A stretch of DNA of 64,000 nucleotides, from positions 1,488,001 through 1,552,000 of the forward strand of contig NZ_CP057483.1 of the NCBI RefSeq assembly GCF_013836145.1. The letters are read 5' to 3'. The translations under genes were made by a program, and so were the position numbers. Each line of letters starts with the position of its first letter. Position 1 is the stretch's first letter. This document shows positions 1-10,260 of the stretch, piece by piece. Under the pieces are notes generated by a model. The model ran no database searches. It saw only the letters and a list, made by a program, of their open reading frames with translations, and had not been told where the DNA came from. This DNA is from Citrobacter sp. RHB25-C09 (lineage in GTDB: Bacteria > Pseudomonadota > Gammaproteobacteria > Enterobacterales > Enterobacteriaceae).

Positions 1-1878
1 GTGATCCATCAGTATATGCGGGAAATGATGGCGGGCGGGGGGAAGATGATCCTCGGCTCTGACAGCCACACCCGATATGGCGCGCTGGGGACGATGGCCG
101 TAGGTGAAGGGGGCGGCGAACTGGTCAAACAGTTGCTTAACGACAGTTGGGATATCGATTATCCCGGTGTGGTCGCGGTTTACCTGACGGGTAAACCGTC
201 GCCGGGTGTAGGGCCACAGGACGTGGCGCTGGCGATCATCAAAGCGGTGTTTAAAAACGGTTACGTTAAAAATAAGGTCATGGAGTTTGTGGGGCCGGGC
301 ATCCGTCATTTGTCGACTGACTTTCGTAACAGCGTCGACGTCATGACGACGGAAACAACCTGCCTGAGTTCGGTATGGCAAACGGATGAGGACACCCGAA
401 GCTGGCTGGCGCTTCACGGTCGCGAGCAGGATTATCGCGTGTTACATCCGCAGCCGATGTCGTACTATGACGGCTGTATTTATGTCGATTTGAGCGCCAT
501 CCGGCCAATGATTGCGCTGCCTTTCCACCCCAGCAACGTCTATGAGATTGATACGCTGAATGAGAATCTGACGGATATTCTCCGTGAGGTAGAAATTGAA
601 TCAGAGCGCATTGCGCAGGGTAAGGCCCGGCTCTCGCTGTTGGACAAAGTTGAAAAGGGACGATTAAAAGTCCAGCAAGGGATAATTGCCGGTTGTTCCG
701 GCGGGAATTACGAGAATGTGGTTGCCGCAGCAAATGCGCTTCGCGGCCAGTCCTGCGGTGACGACACTTTCTCGCTCGCCGTTTATCCCTCCTCGCAACC
801 GGTATTCCTGGATCTGGCTAAAAAGGGGATGGTTGCGGATCTGATGGGCGCAGGCGCTATCATCCGCACCGCGTTCTGCGGGCCATGTTTCGGGGCGGGA
901 GATACGCCAGTCAACAACGGGCTCAGTATTCGCCATACCACGCGTAACTTCCCGAACCGCGAAGGTTCAAAGCCGGGCAATGGGCAAATGTCAGCCGTCG
1001 CGCTGATGGACGCCCGTTCTATTGCGGCGACGGCAGCCAACGGCGGATACCTGACGGCGGCAACGGAACTCGACTGCTGGGATAACGTACCGGAATACCG
1101 TTTTGACCCTACCCCGTATAAAAACCGGGTTTATCAGGGGTTTGTTAAAGGGGCGACGCAGGAAGCGCTGATCTACGGTCCGAACATCAAAGACTGGCCG
1201 GAATTGGGGGCGCTGAGTGACAATATTCTGCTGAAGGTGTGCTCGAAAATTCTTGATGAAGTCACCACCACTGATGAACTGATTCCTTCCGGAGAAACGT
1301 CCTCTTATCGTTCAAACCCAGCAGGACTGGCGGAGTTTACCCTTTCGCGCCGCGACCCGGGTTATGTCGGCAGAAGCAAAGCCACGGCGCAACTCGAACA
1401 GCAGCGTCTGGCGGGTGACATCAGTGAAATAGCCCACGTGTGCAAACGGATCCAGCAGATTGCGGGGCAGGAGAGTGTGGATCCTCTCAGTATCGGGATT
1501 GGCAGTATGGTCTATGCCGTTAAGCCGGGTGATGGTTCCGCGCGCGAGCAGGCGGCAAGCTGCCAACGCGTGATCGGCGGCCTGGCGAACATTGCTCAGG
1601 AATACGCCACCAAACGCTATCGCTCAAATGTGATTAACTGGGGGATGCTGCCGTTACAAATGACAGAAGAGCCGTCATTTGAAGTGGGAGACTACATCTA
1701 TATTCCGGGCATTCGAACGGCACTGGACAACGAGGGTGAGGCGATCACCGCGTATGTCATCCGTGACGACGCACCGGTTCAGGAAATCAGTCTGTATATG
1801 GAAAGTCTGACCGCCGAGGAGCGTGAAATCATCAAGGCGGGGAGCCTGATCAATTTCAATAAAGCGCGTCAGCAGTAA
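1..1878 (+). CDS. ybhJ: Aconitase-family hydratase YbhJ, 3' part (5' end outside window)
   Basis: The reading frame is open from the first base, so the 625 residues seen are the C-terminal part of a protein that is about 750 aa in E. coli. It belongs to the aconitase/IPM-isomerase superfamily. Cysteines in GCSGG (near residue 232 of the fragment) and in the CGPC motif (293 and 296) are placed like the three [4Fe-4S] ligands of aconitases. A substrate has not been established for YbhJ to my knowledge, so a hydro-lyase role is inferred from family only. It converges on ybhC, and a shared terminator lies between them. The internal GTG at position 1 is only the window edge, not a chosen start. 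Confidence 0.9.
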   Translation: MIHQYMREMMAGGGKMILGSDSHTRYGALGTMAVGEGGGELVKQLLNDSWDIDYPGVVAVYLTGKPSPGVGPQDVALAIIKAVFKNGYVKNKVMEFVGPGIRHLSTDFRNSVDVMTTETTCLSSVWQTDEDTRSWLALHGREQDYRVLHPQPMSYYDGCIYVDLSAIRPMIALPFHPSNVYEIDTLNENLTDILREVEIESERIAQGKARLSLLDKVEKGRLKVQQGIIAGCSGGNYENVVAAANALRGQSCGDDTFSLAVYPSSQPVFLDLAKKGMVADLMGAGAIIRTAFCGPCFGAGDTPVNNGLSIRHTTRNFPNREGSKPGNGQMSAVALMDARSIAATAANGGYLTAATELDCWDNVPEYRFDPTPYKNRVYQGFVKGATQEALIYGPNIKDWPELGALSDNILLKVCSKILDEVTTTDELIPSGETSSYRSNPAGLAEFTLSRRDPGYVGRSKATAQLEQQRLAGDISEIAHVCKRIQQIAGQESVDPLSIGIGSMVYAVKPGDGSAREQAASCQRVIGGLANIAQEYATKRYRSNVINWGMLPLQMTEEPSFEVGDYIYIPGIRTALDNEGEAITAYVIRDDAPVQEISLYMESLTAEEREIIKAGSLINFNKARQQ

Positions 1879-1884
1879 CGTCAA

Positions 1885-1922
1885 AAAAAGGGTCGTGACC
1901 CGAACAGGTGACGACCCTTTTT
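1885..1922. terminator. Bidirectional rho-independent terminator between ybhJ and ybhC
   Basis: A 12-bp stem, AAAAAGGGTCGT paired with ACGACCCTTTTT around a 14-nt loop, begins with an A run and ends with a T run. It can therefore terminate transcription from both converging genes. Confidence 0.85.
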
Positions 1923-1940
1923 AGCGTTCTCGTTTATCGC

Positions 1941-3224
1941 TTACTGCTTCGGTTCAGCGACGACTTTACTTCCCACACCACGGTTATTGTATTCCCACAT
2001 GCGGTTGAAGTTGGCATCGTTCAGATTGCGCTGGATCTCACCATTCTCAGCCTTTGCGCCGGTATTTCCGGTGAAAGGACGATTTGAGATCACCGCGTCT
2101 GCCCACGGTTTCGCCATGTTAAAGCCTTCGTTGATGACGCTGTCGCGGATAACCACCTGGCCGTTGGTATTGCTGTCAACATCCAGCGAGCGGCCAAGCT
2201 GTGCGACGCCATCGCCGGCAGCGGTAAAGCGGCTATTGGTGGCAAGGAACCCGTAATAGATATTTGCTTGCGTTGCCGGTGCGAACACATACGCTTCCTG
2301 CGGGGTGCGGGAGTTCACGACGCGGAAGTCGGTGTTATCAAACACCACGGCACCACGACCGGATACGATATCCACGTCCCCTTCAAGATAGCTGTTGGTC
2401 ACCAGCGTGCGCGGCTGACGATCGTTTTGCAGTTTGTTCTGCACGCCGCTGTTGGTCACAAAGAAGGTGTTCTGGCGGCCCAGGATGTTCACGTTATTAA
2501 TCTGAACTTTGTCGCCGTCGGTACGCAGCGCCACTGCCGGGTGGTTACCCGCATCAACGCTGTCGCCAAGGTTGTTTTCAATGGTCAGGTTCTGCAACTG
2601 CAGACCGTTATTCTGCGACCACATCACTGCTGAACACAGCACGCCGATGTTAGCGCTGCGTTTGCTCTGGCAGTTATCAAACATATACCAGGCCGGTTTG
2701 CCAGGCATATATTTACCGCCCGGGTTCACCGCACGACGCCAGTCTGCGGTATTCATTTCACCGTCAATCGCGGCGCCAATTTTCACGTCCAGCGGCTTTT
2801 CGCCCGTTCCGTACAGCGTCAGGCTACCCGGCGCGGCAGGAATATAAACGGTGCCCTGATACTCGCCCGGCATAATCGCAATGTACTGACGGTTGCTGGT
2901 GCGGGTATTAATCGCCGCATCAACCGCAGCCTGAATAGTGGTATGCGTCACGCCCTCGGTACCTGCCGGGCCAACCACAAAATCAGGCTGCTTAGGCAAC
3001 GTAATAGAAGAAGGCGTCCACGGCGCGCTGTTAGGCGTCAGCGAAGAAAAATAATTTTTCGCGACAAAGTTATTGGCTTCATTTGCGGACAAAATTGGGC
3101 GCGAGGAGGTTCCTGGCGCTGTTTGATCGGAAGGAATTTGATCCGGCGGGGTTGAGCTACAGGCGGTCAGCGTCACGCCAAAAGCCAGAGCCAGCGCCAG
3201 ACGGGAAACTGATGATGTGTTCAC
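1941..3224 (-). CDS. ybhC: Pectinesterase-fold outer-membrane lipoprotein / acyl-CoA thioesterase YbhC
   Basis: The product is 427 aa, the same length as E. coli YbhC. It starts at a GTG (3224) with GGAG about 8 nt upstream, which gives a lipoprotein signal peptide ending in the lipobox LTAC. The frame stays open upstream, including an ATG ten codons earlier, but only the GTG start puts the signal peptide at the N-terminus. The body is a pectin methylesterase-like right-handed beta-helix with the motifs GNHPAVALRTDGD, GRQNTFFV and EGDVDIVSGRGAVVF. E. coli YbhC has been reported as an outer-membrane lipoprotein with acyl-CoA thioesterase rather than pectinesterase activity. A lambda attB core lies about 40 bp upstream of the start. 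Confidence 0.93.
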   Translation of the reverse strand: MNTSSVSRLALALAFGVTLTACSSTPPDQIPSDQTAPGTSSRPILSANEANNFVAKNYFSSLTPNSAPWTPSSITLPKQPDFVVGPAGTEGVTHTTIQAAVDAAINTRTSNRQYIAIMPGEYQGTVYIPAAPGSLTLYGTGEKPLDVKIGAAIDGEMNTADWRRAVNPGGKYMPGKPAWYMFDNCQSKRSANIGVLCSAVMWSQNNGLQLQNLTIENNLGDSVDAGNHPAVALRTDGDKVQINNVNILGRQNTFFVTNSGVQNKLQNDRQPRTLVTNSYLEGDVDIVSGRGAVVFDNTDFRVVNSRTPQEAYVFAPATQANIYYGFLATNSRFTAAGDGVAQLGRSLDVDSNTNGQVVIRDSVINEGFNMAKPWADAVISNRPFTGNTGAKAENGEIQRNLNDANFNRMWEYNNRGVGSKVVAEPKQ

Positions 3225-3262
3225 GAGTTGCTCCGGGCTAATTAAAGTATCCATTGAAGCCT

Positions 3263-3277
3263 GCTTTTTTATACTAA
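3263..3277 (+). other. Phage lambda attB core sequence
   Basis: The 15 bp GCTTTTTTATACTAA are identical to the lambda common core O. The flanks (CCTG before, GTTGAGC then AAACGGGAAG after) also closely resemble the remembered E. coli attB flanks. The site lies in the 5' region of ybhC. No prophage or integrase occupies it: ybhC and hutI follow directly on the two sides. Confidence 0.85.
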
Positions 3278-3386
3278 GTTGAGCAAAACGGGAAGATGAA
3301 AAGCTAAAAAGTTGATTTTTAAACCAGCAATAGCGGAATCTTCGCGTTTTGATATCACAATTAAGTAACATTTTTAACCGGTAAGA

Positions 3387-3426
3387 TTGACTTCCCCTGC
3401 GTGATGCCAAATAAATGTCTATACAA
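3387..3426 (+). promoter_or_regulatory. hutI promoter with putative HutC operator
   Basis: A good -35 hexamer TTGACT lies at 3387-3392, followed after 17-18 bp by an A/T-rich, weak -10 (around 3410-3416). Immediately downstream, at 3416-3426, is TGTCTATACAA. This 11-mer is the exact reverse complement of the core of the inverted repeat in the hutU promoter, so HutC binding here is likely. The operator would overlap the transcription start of hutIGC. Confidence 0.6.
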
Positions 3427-3447
3427 CCTATGACAAGCGGGGAAGGC

Positions 3448-4671
3448 ATGCGACAACTGTTACCTGACGACACACTCTGGCGAAACCTCCGGCTGGCGAC
3501 GCTGGATCCTGACGTGCATACGCCTTACGGCATGCTGGAGGGGCACGCACTCATCCTTCGCAATGGGCATATTCAGGCAATCGTACCGGAAGACGCGCTT
3601 CCGACATCGCACGGTAACACGCATGACCTGCAAGGCCGGCTGGTAACACCAGGGCTTATCGACTGCCATACGCATCTGGTTTTTGGCGGTAACCGCGCCA
3701 GTGAGTGGGAACAGCGGCTAAACGGTGTTTCGTATCAGCAGATCAGCGCGCAGGGGGGCGGCATCAACGCCACCGTGATGGCGACACGCGCGGCGACTGA
3801 GGATGCGCTCTTTAGCCTTGCGCAGCAGCGAATAGACAACCTCATACGCGAGGGCGTGACGCTACTGGAGATAAAATCAGGCTACGGTCTGAACGTCGCG
3901 ACGGAAGAAAAAATCCTGCGTGTTGCCGCGCGTCTGGCGGATAAATACCCGATCGAGATCAGCCCCACCTTACTGGCGGCACATGCCGTTCCCGTCGAGT
4001 ACCGCGACGATCCGGAGAGCTACATTACCCAAGTCTGTGAAGTCATTATTCCGCAGTTGTGGGAAAAGGGGCTGTTCGAGGCGGTCGATCTGTTCTGCGA
4101 AAGCGTTGGCTTTAACCTTGAGCAGAGTGAGCGGGTATTTAGCGCGGCACAGGCGGCAAACATACCGGTGAAAGGGCACGTTGAGCAGCTTTCGCTCCTT
4201 GGTGGCGCGCAGCTTGTGAGCCGTTACCGTGGTCTTTCCGCCGATCATATCGAATATCTGGATGAAGCCGGGGTGGCGGCAATGAGCCGCAGCGGAACGG
4301 TTGGCGTCCTGCTGCCGGGCGCGTTTTACTTCTTGCGCGAGAAGCAAACGCCGCCCATTGATTTGCTTCGACGATATCAGGTGCCAATGGCCGTAGCGAC
4401 CGATTTTAATCCTGGCACCAGTCCGTTTATCAGCCTGCATCTGGCAATGAACATGGCCTGCGTGCAGTTTGGCCTGACGCCGGAAGAGGCGTGGGCCGGG
4501 GTAACTCGGCATGCCGCGCAGGCGCTGGGGCGTCAGGCGACGCATGGGCAGCTCAAGCCCGGCTATGTCGCTGACATTATCGTCTGGGATGCAGAACACC
4601 CGGCAGAGATCCTGTATGAGCCCGGGCGCAATCCGCTGTATCAACGCATTTATCGAGGGCAACGCACATGA
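3448..4671 (+). CDS. hutI: Imidazolonepropionase HutI
   Basis: HutI hydrolyses 4-imidazolone-5-propionate to N-formimino-L-glutamate, the third step of histidine degradation in the cytoplasm. The protein is 407 aa, an amidohydrolase-fold enzyme with the metal-binding DCHTH motif at residues 72-76, KGHVEQL and TDFNPGTSP. ATG 3448 is chosen over an upstream in-frame ATG at 3415 because GGGGAAGG precedes it and the length matches Salmonella HutI. The longer start would also put the HutC operator inside the coding region. It is the first gene of hutIGC; its stop overlaps the hutG start as ATGA. Confidence 0.95.
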   Translation: MRQLLPDDTLWRNLRLATLDPDVHTPYGMLEGHALILRNGHIQAIVPEDALPTSHGNTHDLQGRLVTPGLIDCHTHLVFGGNRASEWEQRLNGVSYQQISAQGGGINATVMATRAATEDALFSLAQQRIDNLIREGVTLLEIKSGYGLNVATEEKILRVAARLADKYPIEISPTLLAAHAVPVEYRDDPESYITQVCEVIIPQLWEKGLFEAVDLFCESVGFNLEQSERVFSAAQAANIPVKGHVEQLSLLGGAQLVSRYRGLSADHIEYLDEAGVAAMSRSGTVGVLLPGAFYFLREKQTPPIDLLRRYQVPMAVATDFNPGTSPFISLHLAMNMACVQFGLTPEEAWAGVTRHAAQALGRQATHGQLKPGYVADIIVWDAEHPAEILYEPGRNPLYQRIYRGQRT

Positions 4672-5609
4672 CGCATTGGGAACCCGCCGACGCAAACCTG
4701 TGGCAGGGGCGTGACGACAGCGCTGAGGCTGAGAATGCGCTACGTCTTTTTCAGACGATCGCCCTCAGCCAAACATTTTCCCCCGAACATTACCGTGACA
4801 AGCTGGCATTACTGGGATTTGCCTGTGACGAAGGGGTTAAACGTAATCATGGACGCCCCGGTGCCGCGGGTGCCCCCGATGCGCTGCGAAAAGCGCTGGC
4901 AAACCTGGCAAGCCATGCCGGCCATGAGCGCCTGGTCGATATGGGGAATTTTCTGGCACCCACGGCAGATCTTGAAGGGGCGCAGCAGGCCCTACGCGAA
5001 GCCGTCGCGCAGTGCCAACGCGCCGGAATGCGCACTTTTGTGCTCGGTGGAGGGCATGAAACGGCCTTCGGTCACGGTGCGGGAGTTCTTGATGCTTTTC
5101 CCGGCCAACGGGTTGGGATCGTGAATTTCGATGCTCATCTGGATCTGCGTTTTGCCGAGCGGCCCACGTCGGGTACCCCGTTTCGTCAACTGGCGCAGCT
5201 TTGCGACTCCCAGCAGCGCGAATTTCATTACGCCTGCCTTGGCGTCAGTCGCGCGGCTAACACGCAGGCGCTGTGGGATGAAGCGCAAAAGCGCAAGGTG
5301 CTGATTGTGGAAGATCTGCAATGCAGTGAGGCGCTGTCGCAGCTTACCGCGTTTATTAAGACGATGGATAAAATCTACCTGACGGTGGATCTTGATGTAC
5401 TGCCCCTGTGGGAAATGCCTGCGGTTTCCGCGCCTGCCGCGCTGGGTGTCCCACTGGCCACGCTGTTGCGGCTGATTGCGCCACTGTGCCTGAGCGGGAA
5501 ACTTCAGGCGGTAGATATGGTTGAATATAATCCCCGTTTTGATCATGATGGCCTGGCAGCACGCGTTGCGGCGCGGATCGGCTGGCAGATTATCCACGGG
5601 TGGCAATAG
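4668..5609 (+). CDS. hutG: Formimidoylglutamase HutG
   Basis: HutG hydrolyses N-formimino-L-glutamate to glutamate and formamide, the last step of the enteric hut pathway. The 313-aa protein has ureohydrolase (arginase-family) manganese ligands: His130 in GGGHE, Asp155, His157 and Asp159 in NFDAHLD, and Asp241 and Asp243 in DLDVLP. The 4-nt ATGA overlap with hutI indicates translational coupling. Confidence 0.95.
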   Translation: MTHWEPADANLWQGRDDSAEAENALRLFQTIALSQTFSPEHYRDKLALLGFACDEGVKRNHGRPGAAGAPDALRKALANLASHAGHERLVDMGNFLAPTADLEGAQQALREAVAQCQRAGMRTFVLGGGHETAFGHGAGVLDAFPGQRVGIVNFDAHLDLRFAERPTSGTPFRQLAQLCDSQQREFHYACLGVSRAANTQALWDEAQKRKVLIVEDLQCSEALSQLTAFIKTMDKIYLTVDLDVLPLWEMPAVSAPAALGVPLATLLRLIAPLCLSGKLQAVDMVEYNPRFDHDGLAARVAARIGWQIIHGWQ

Positions 5610-5647
5610 TGCCAGATGGCGATTTCACAAAAAGGTAAGACGCGCTC

Positions 5648-6373
5648 ATGTCTTTGATAGCACCACGTTCCGCTCCTGCGCCGTTTTATGAGACGGTCAA
5701 ACGGGAGATCAGCGAAAAGATCGCCAGCGGCGTCTGGCAGCCGCACGCGCGGATCCCGTCGGAAGCGGAGCTGGTGGCGCAATACGGCTTCAGTCGTATG
5801 ACCATCAACCGTGCGCTGCGCGAGCTCACCGATGAGGGGATGCTGGTGCGCTTACAGGGGGTCGGCACCTTTGTTGCGGAGCCAAAAGGACAGTCTGCGC
5901 TGTTTGAGATCCGCAGTATCGCGGACGAAATCGCCGCGCGTTCACATCGACATCACTGTGAGGTGCTGGTCCTGGAGAAAAGGCCGGCGGATATCCGGCA
6001 AGCGGCGGCGCTGAATGTGAGCGAAGGCACGGAGATTTTTCATTCGTTGATGGTGCATTTTGAAAACGAGCAGCCGGTGCAAATTGAGGACCGCTGCGTG
6101 AATGCGGCGATCGTTCCGGAATACCTGGCGCAGGATTACAGCCAGACCACACCGCATGCTTATTTGTCGCTGATTGCGCCGCTTTCAGAAGGGGAGCACA
6201 TTGTCGAAGCCGTGCGCGCCACGCAGGAAGAGTGCGCATTGCTGGATATTAAAGAAACCGACCCTTGCCTGTTGATCCGCCGTACTACCTGGTCATCCCG
6301 GCAAATCGTCTCCCATGCGCGCCTGCTTTTTCCCGGTTCCCGCTACCGACTGCAAGGCCACTTCACCTCCTGA
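5648..6373 (+). CDS. hutC: Histidine utilization repressor HutC (GntR family)
   Basis: This 241-aa regulator has an N-terminal GntR winged helix (about residues 15-80, with IPSEAELVAQYGFSRMTINRALRELT) and a C-terminal UTRA effector domain. In Salmonella, Klebsiella and Pseudomonas, HutC represses hut genes and is released by urocanate. It is the third gene of hutIGC, 38 bp after hutG, so it represses its own operon. CTTGT/ACAAG-type sites at both hut promoters fit this role. Confidence 0.95.
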   Translation: MSLIAPRSAPAPFYETVKREISEKIASGVWQPHARIPSEAELVAQYGFSRMTINRALRELTDEGMLVRLQGVGTFVAEPKGQSALFEIRSIADEIAARSHRHHCEVLVLEKRPADIRQAAALNVSEGTEIFHSLMVHFENEQPVQIEDRCVNAAIVPEYLAQDYSQTTPHAYLSLIAPLSEGEHIVEAVRATQEECALLDIKETDPCLLIRRTTWSSRQIVSHARLLFPGSRYRLQGHFTS

Positions 6374-6390
6374 TCCTGGCGCCTCAAAAG

Positions 6391-6423
6391 CGTGATTGCT
6401 GACGCAATATAACAAAAATGTAT
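6391..6423 (+). promoter_or_regulatory. Putative CRP and NAC activator sites of the hutUH promoter
   Basis: CGTGA-N6-ACGCA (6391-6406) is a weak CRP-like site centred about 80 bp before the predicted start. ATA-N9-TAT (6409-6423) matches the NAC core and is centred about 63 bp before it. In Klebsiella aerogenes, hutUH is activated by CAP or NAC from roughly these distances. Both motifs are degenerate and lie in A/T-rich DNA, so the spacing is the main argument. Confidence 0.4.
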
Positions 6424-6443
6424 AATTTTTGTTAAAACCAACC

Positions 6444-6472
6444 TTGTTATGTCTTGTATAGACAAGTATATC
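6444..6472 (+). promoter_or_regulatory. hutUH promoter with HutC operator in its spacer
   Basis: A sigma-70-like promoter is visible as TTGTTA (6444-6449), a 17-bp spacer and TATATC (6467-6472). The inverted repeat CTTGT-ATAG-ACAAG (6453-6466) fits within the spacer, so HutC binding would directly exclude RNA polymerase. Confidence 0.65.
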
Positions 6473-6549
6473 TTTACTCCTGAACTGAATTATTCCGTTT
6501 GCCGGAGGGCGCTAATGTTCATCCGGCACGTCAGCAAGGAGTCGTTGTG

Positions 6550-8234
<1,685 letters not shown>

Positions 8235-8235
<1 letters not shown>

Positions 8236-9755
8236 TGACAACTTTTACCTTAACGCCGGGCCATTTGAACTTCACGCAACTGCGCGATGTCTGGCAACAC
8301 CCTGTAAAACTCGCTCTGGACGCCAGTGCCATTGACGGCATTAACGCCAGCGTCGCCTGCGTGAATAACATCGTCGCCGAAGGGCGCACTGCCTACGGTA
8401 TTAACACCGGTTTTGGTCTGCTCGCGCAGACGCGTATCGCCGATGAAGATCTGGAAAATCTCCAACGCTCGCTGGTGCTGTCCCACGCAGCAGGTGTTGG
8501 CGAGGCATTAGACGACGCGATGGTGCGCCTGATTATGGTGCTGAAGATTAACAGCCTGGCGCGCGGTTTTTCTGGCATCCGACTGAGCGTGATTGACGCG
8601 CTGATCGCCCTCGTCAACGCGGGCGTCTATCCGCATATCCCGGCGAAAGGATCGGTAGGGGCATCAGGCGATCTGGCGCCGCTGGCGCATATGTCACTCA
8701 CCCTGTTAGGCGAGGGCAAAGCGCGCTGGCAGGGCGAATGGCTTCCGGCGAAAGAGGCGTTAAAAAAAGCCGGGCTGGAGCCGATTACGCTTGCCGCCAA
8801 AGAGGGACTGGCGTTGCTGAACGGTACTCAGGCTTCGACAGCCTTTGCGCTACGAGGTTTGTTTGAGGCGCAGGAACTATTTGCATCGGCGATTGTGTGC
8901 GGGGCGCTGAGTACTGAAGCGGTGCTGGGGTCGCGGCGACCGTTCGATGCGCGGATTCATGCCGCCCGCGGGCAGCGTGGACAAATCGATGCGGCGGCGC
9001 TTTATCGCCATGTGCTGACGGAAACCAGTCAGCTTGCACAGTCACACCACAACTGTGAAAAAGTGCAGGATCCCTATTCGCTACGCTGTCAGCCGCAGGT
9101 GATGGGCGCATGTCTGACGCAGATGCGCCAGGTCATGGAGGTGCTACTGGTGGAGGCTAATGCCGTTTCCGATAATCCACTGGTGTTTGCCGAGCAGGGC
9201 GATGTGATTTCTGGCGGTAACTTCCACGCTGAACCGGTGGCGATGGCGGCAGATAACCTGGCGCTGGCGATTGCCGAAATCGGCTCGCTGTCTGAACGGC
9301 GCATTGCGTTGATGATGGATAAGCATATGTCGCAATTGCCACCGTTCCTCGTGAAAAACGGTGGGGTGAACTCTGGCTTTATGATTGCCCAGGTGACGGC
9401 GGCGGCGCTTGCCAGCGAGAACAAAGCGCTGGCGCACCCGCACAGCGTGGACAGTTTGCCGACGTCAGCGAATCAGGAAGATCATGTATCGATGGCGCCG
9501 GCGGCGGGGCGCAGGCTCTGGGAGATGGCGGCCAATACGCGTGGCGTGATTGCCGTTGAGTGGCTGGCGGCCTGTCAGGGCATTGACTTACGCGAAGGAT
9601 TGACGTCGAGCCCGCTGCTTGAGCAGGCCCGTCAGGCGCTGCGTGAGCAGGTGGCACATTACACCAACGACCGCTTTTTCGCGCCAGATATTGAGCAGGC
9701 CACGGAACTGCTGGCACAGGGGACGTTATTGCGCCTGGTCCCCGATTTTCTGTAA
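8235..9755 (+). CDS. hutH: Histidine ammonia-lyase HutH
   Basis: HutH deaminates L-histidine to urocanate and so makes the inducer that relieves HutC. The protein is 506 aa. The Ala143-Ser144-Gly145 triad in GSVGASGDLAPL forms the MIO electrophile of the aromatic ammonia-lyase family. ATG 8235 shares its A with the hutU stop codon and gives the usual family length. It is the last gene of hutUH; a REP sequence follows directly. Confidence 0.97.
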
Positions 9756-10260
9756 AAAAAAGCCGGATGGTGCTGACGCTTATCCGGCCTACAGTCCGAC
9801 CCAGGCATGCGAAACGAATCTTCCTGAAACGGTGCCGTTGGTCCGGCGTGAAAATCGATGAGCCGTTGTCGGCTGACCGGGTCCGCCCGCAGGGACGCGG
9901 GCGGAGGGGACGGCCTTGCAGGGATGCAGGCTCGACCCCGACCCGAAAGGCTGACGACAAAAGGCGAATGAACCACGAAGTGGCGATTTTCCCTGCCGGG
10001 AGCCTGGGATGCAAGGGAGGCGGCGGCGAGCCTCCCTTGCGCGTTCACGTATGCAGCGGGTTCAGAGAAGCATTACCCATTTGGTGAACGCAATACGTTA
10101 CCGGTGTGACAGAAACAAATTTCAGCTATTAAACCGGTCTGGCCCACACCTTGCCACCTCTGCGGTTTATTGATAATAAATGCCGGATGGCGCTGACGCT
10201 TATCCGGCCTACGAGTTTGTAGGTCGGGTAAGGCGGTTACGCCGCCACCCGACATACGTA
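9756..10260. repeat. Intergenic region hutH-ybhB with two REP/BIME elements
   Basis: No convincing gene is seen in these 505 bp. A REP element (9762-9792, GCCGGATGG...TATCCGGCCTAC) lies next to hutH. A two-unit BIME (about 10181-10253) lies next to ybhB. Between them is the hairpin-rich element annotated separately. Several long open frames exist on both strands, but they cross the REP sequences and the hutH 3' end and are not supported as full genes. Confidence 0.8.
9861..10048 (-). other. Structured element resembling an Icd/Ash-type phage leader fragment
   Basis: At least four inverted repeats follow one another: AGCCG/CGGCT (9861-9874), a perfect 9-bp stem closing on loop AGGGAC (9882-9905), a weaker stem with loop AGGGAT (about 9912-9932), and a perfect 11-bp stem GCAAGGGAGGC/GCCTCCCTTGC (10011-10040). 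On the minus strand, a frame from GTG 10048 encodes peptide stretches (ENRHFVVHSPFVVSLSGRG, then ACIPARPSPPP). From memory these resemble the N-terminal part of small Icd-like or Ash-family proteins of P4/P1-type elements. The rest of such a protein is absent; the frame runs into a REP sequence and hutH. It could be a gene remnant, an RNA element or a dispersed repeat. Confidence 0.35.

Noticed and set aside
9379..10014. 211-codon minus-strand open frame covering the hutH 3' end
   Set aside because: More than half of it is the antisense of hutH and it also crosses a REP unit; only the part near 9861-10048 has possible meaning and is listed as an element.
9767..10087. 106-codon plus-strand open frame after hutH
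   Set aside because: It begins inside a REP unit, has a low-complexity Arg/Gly-rich product and reads the antisense of the hairpin element; no ribosome site was seen.
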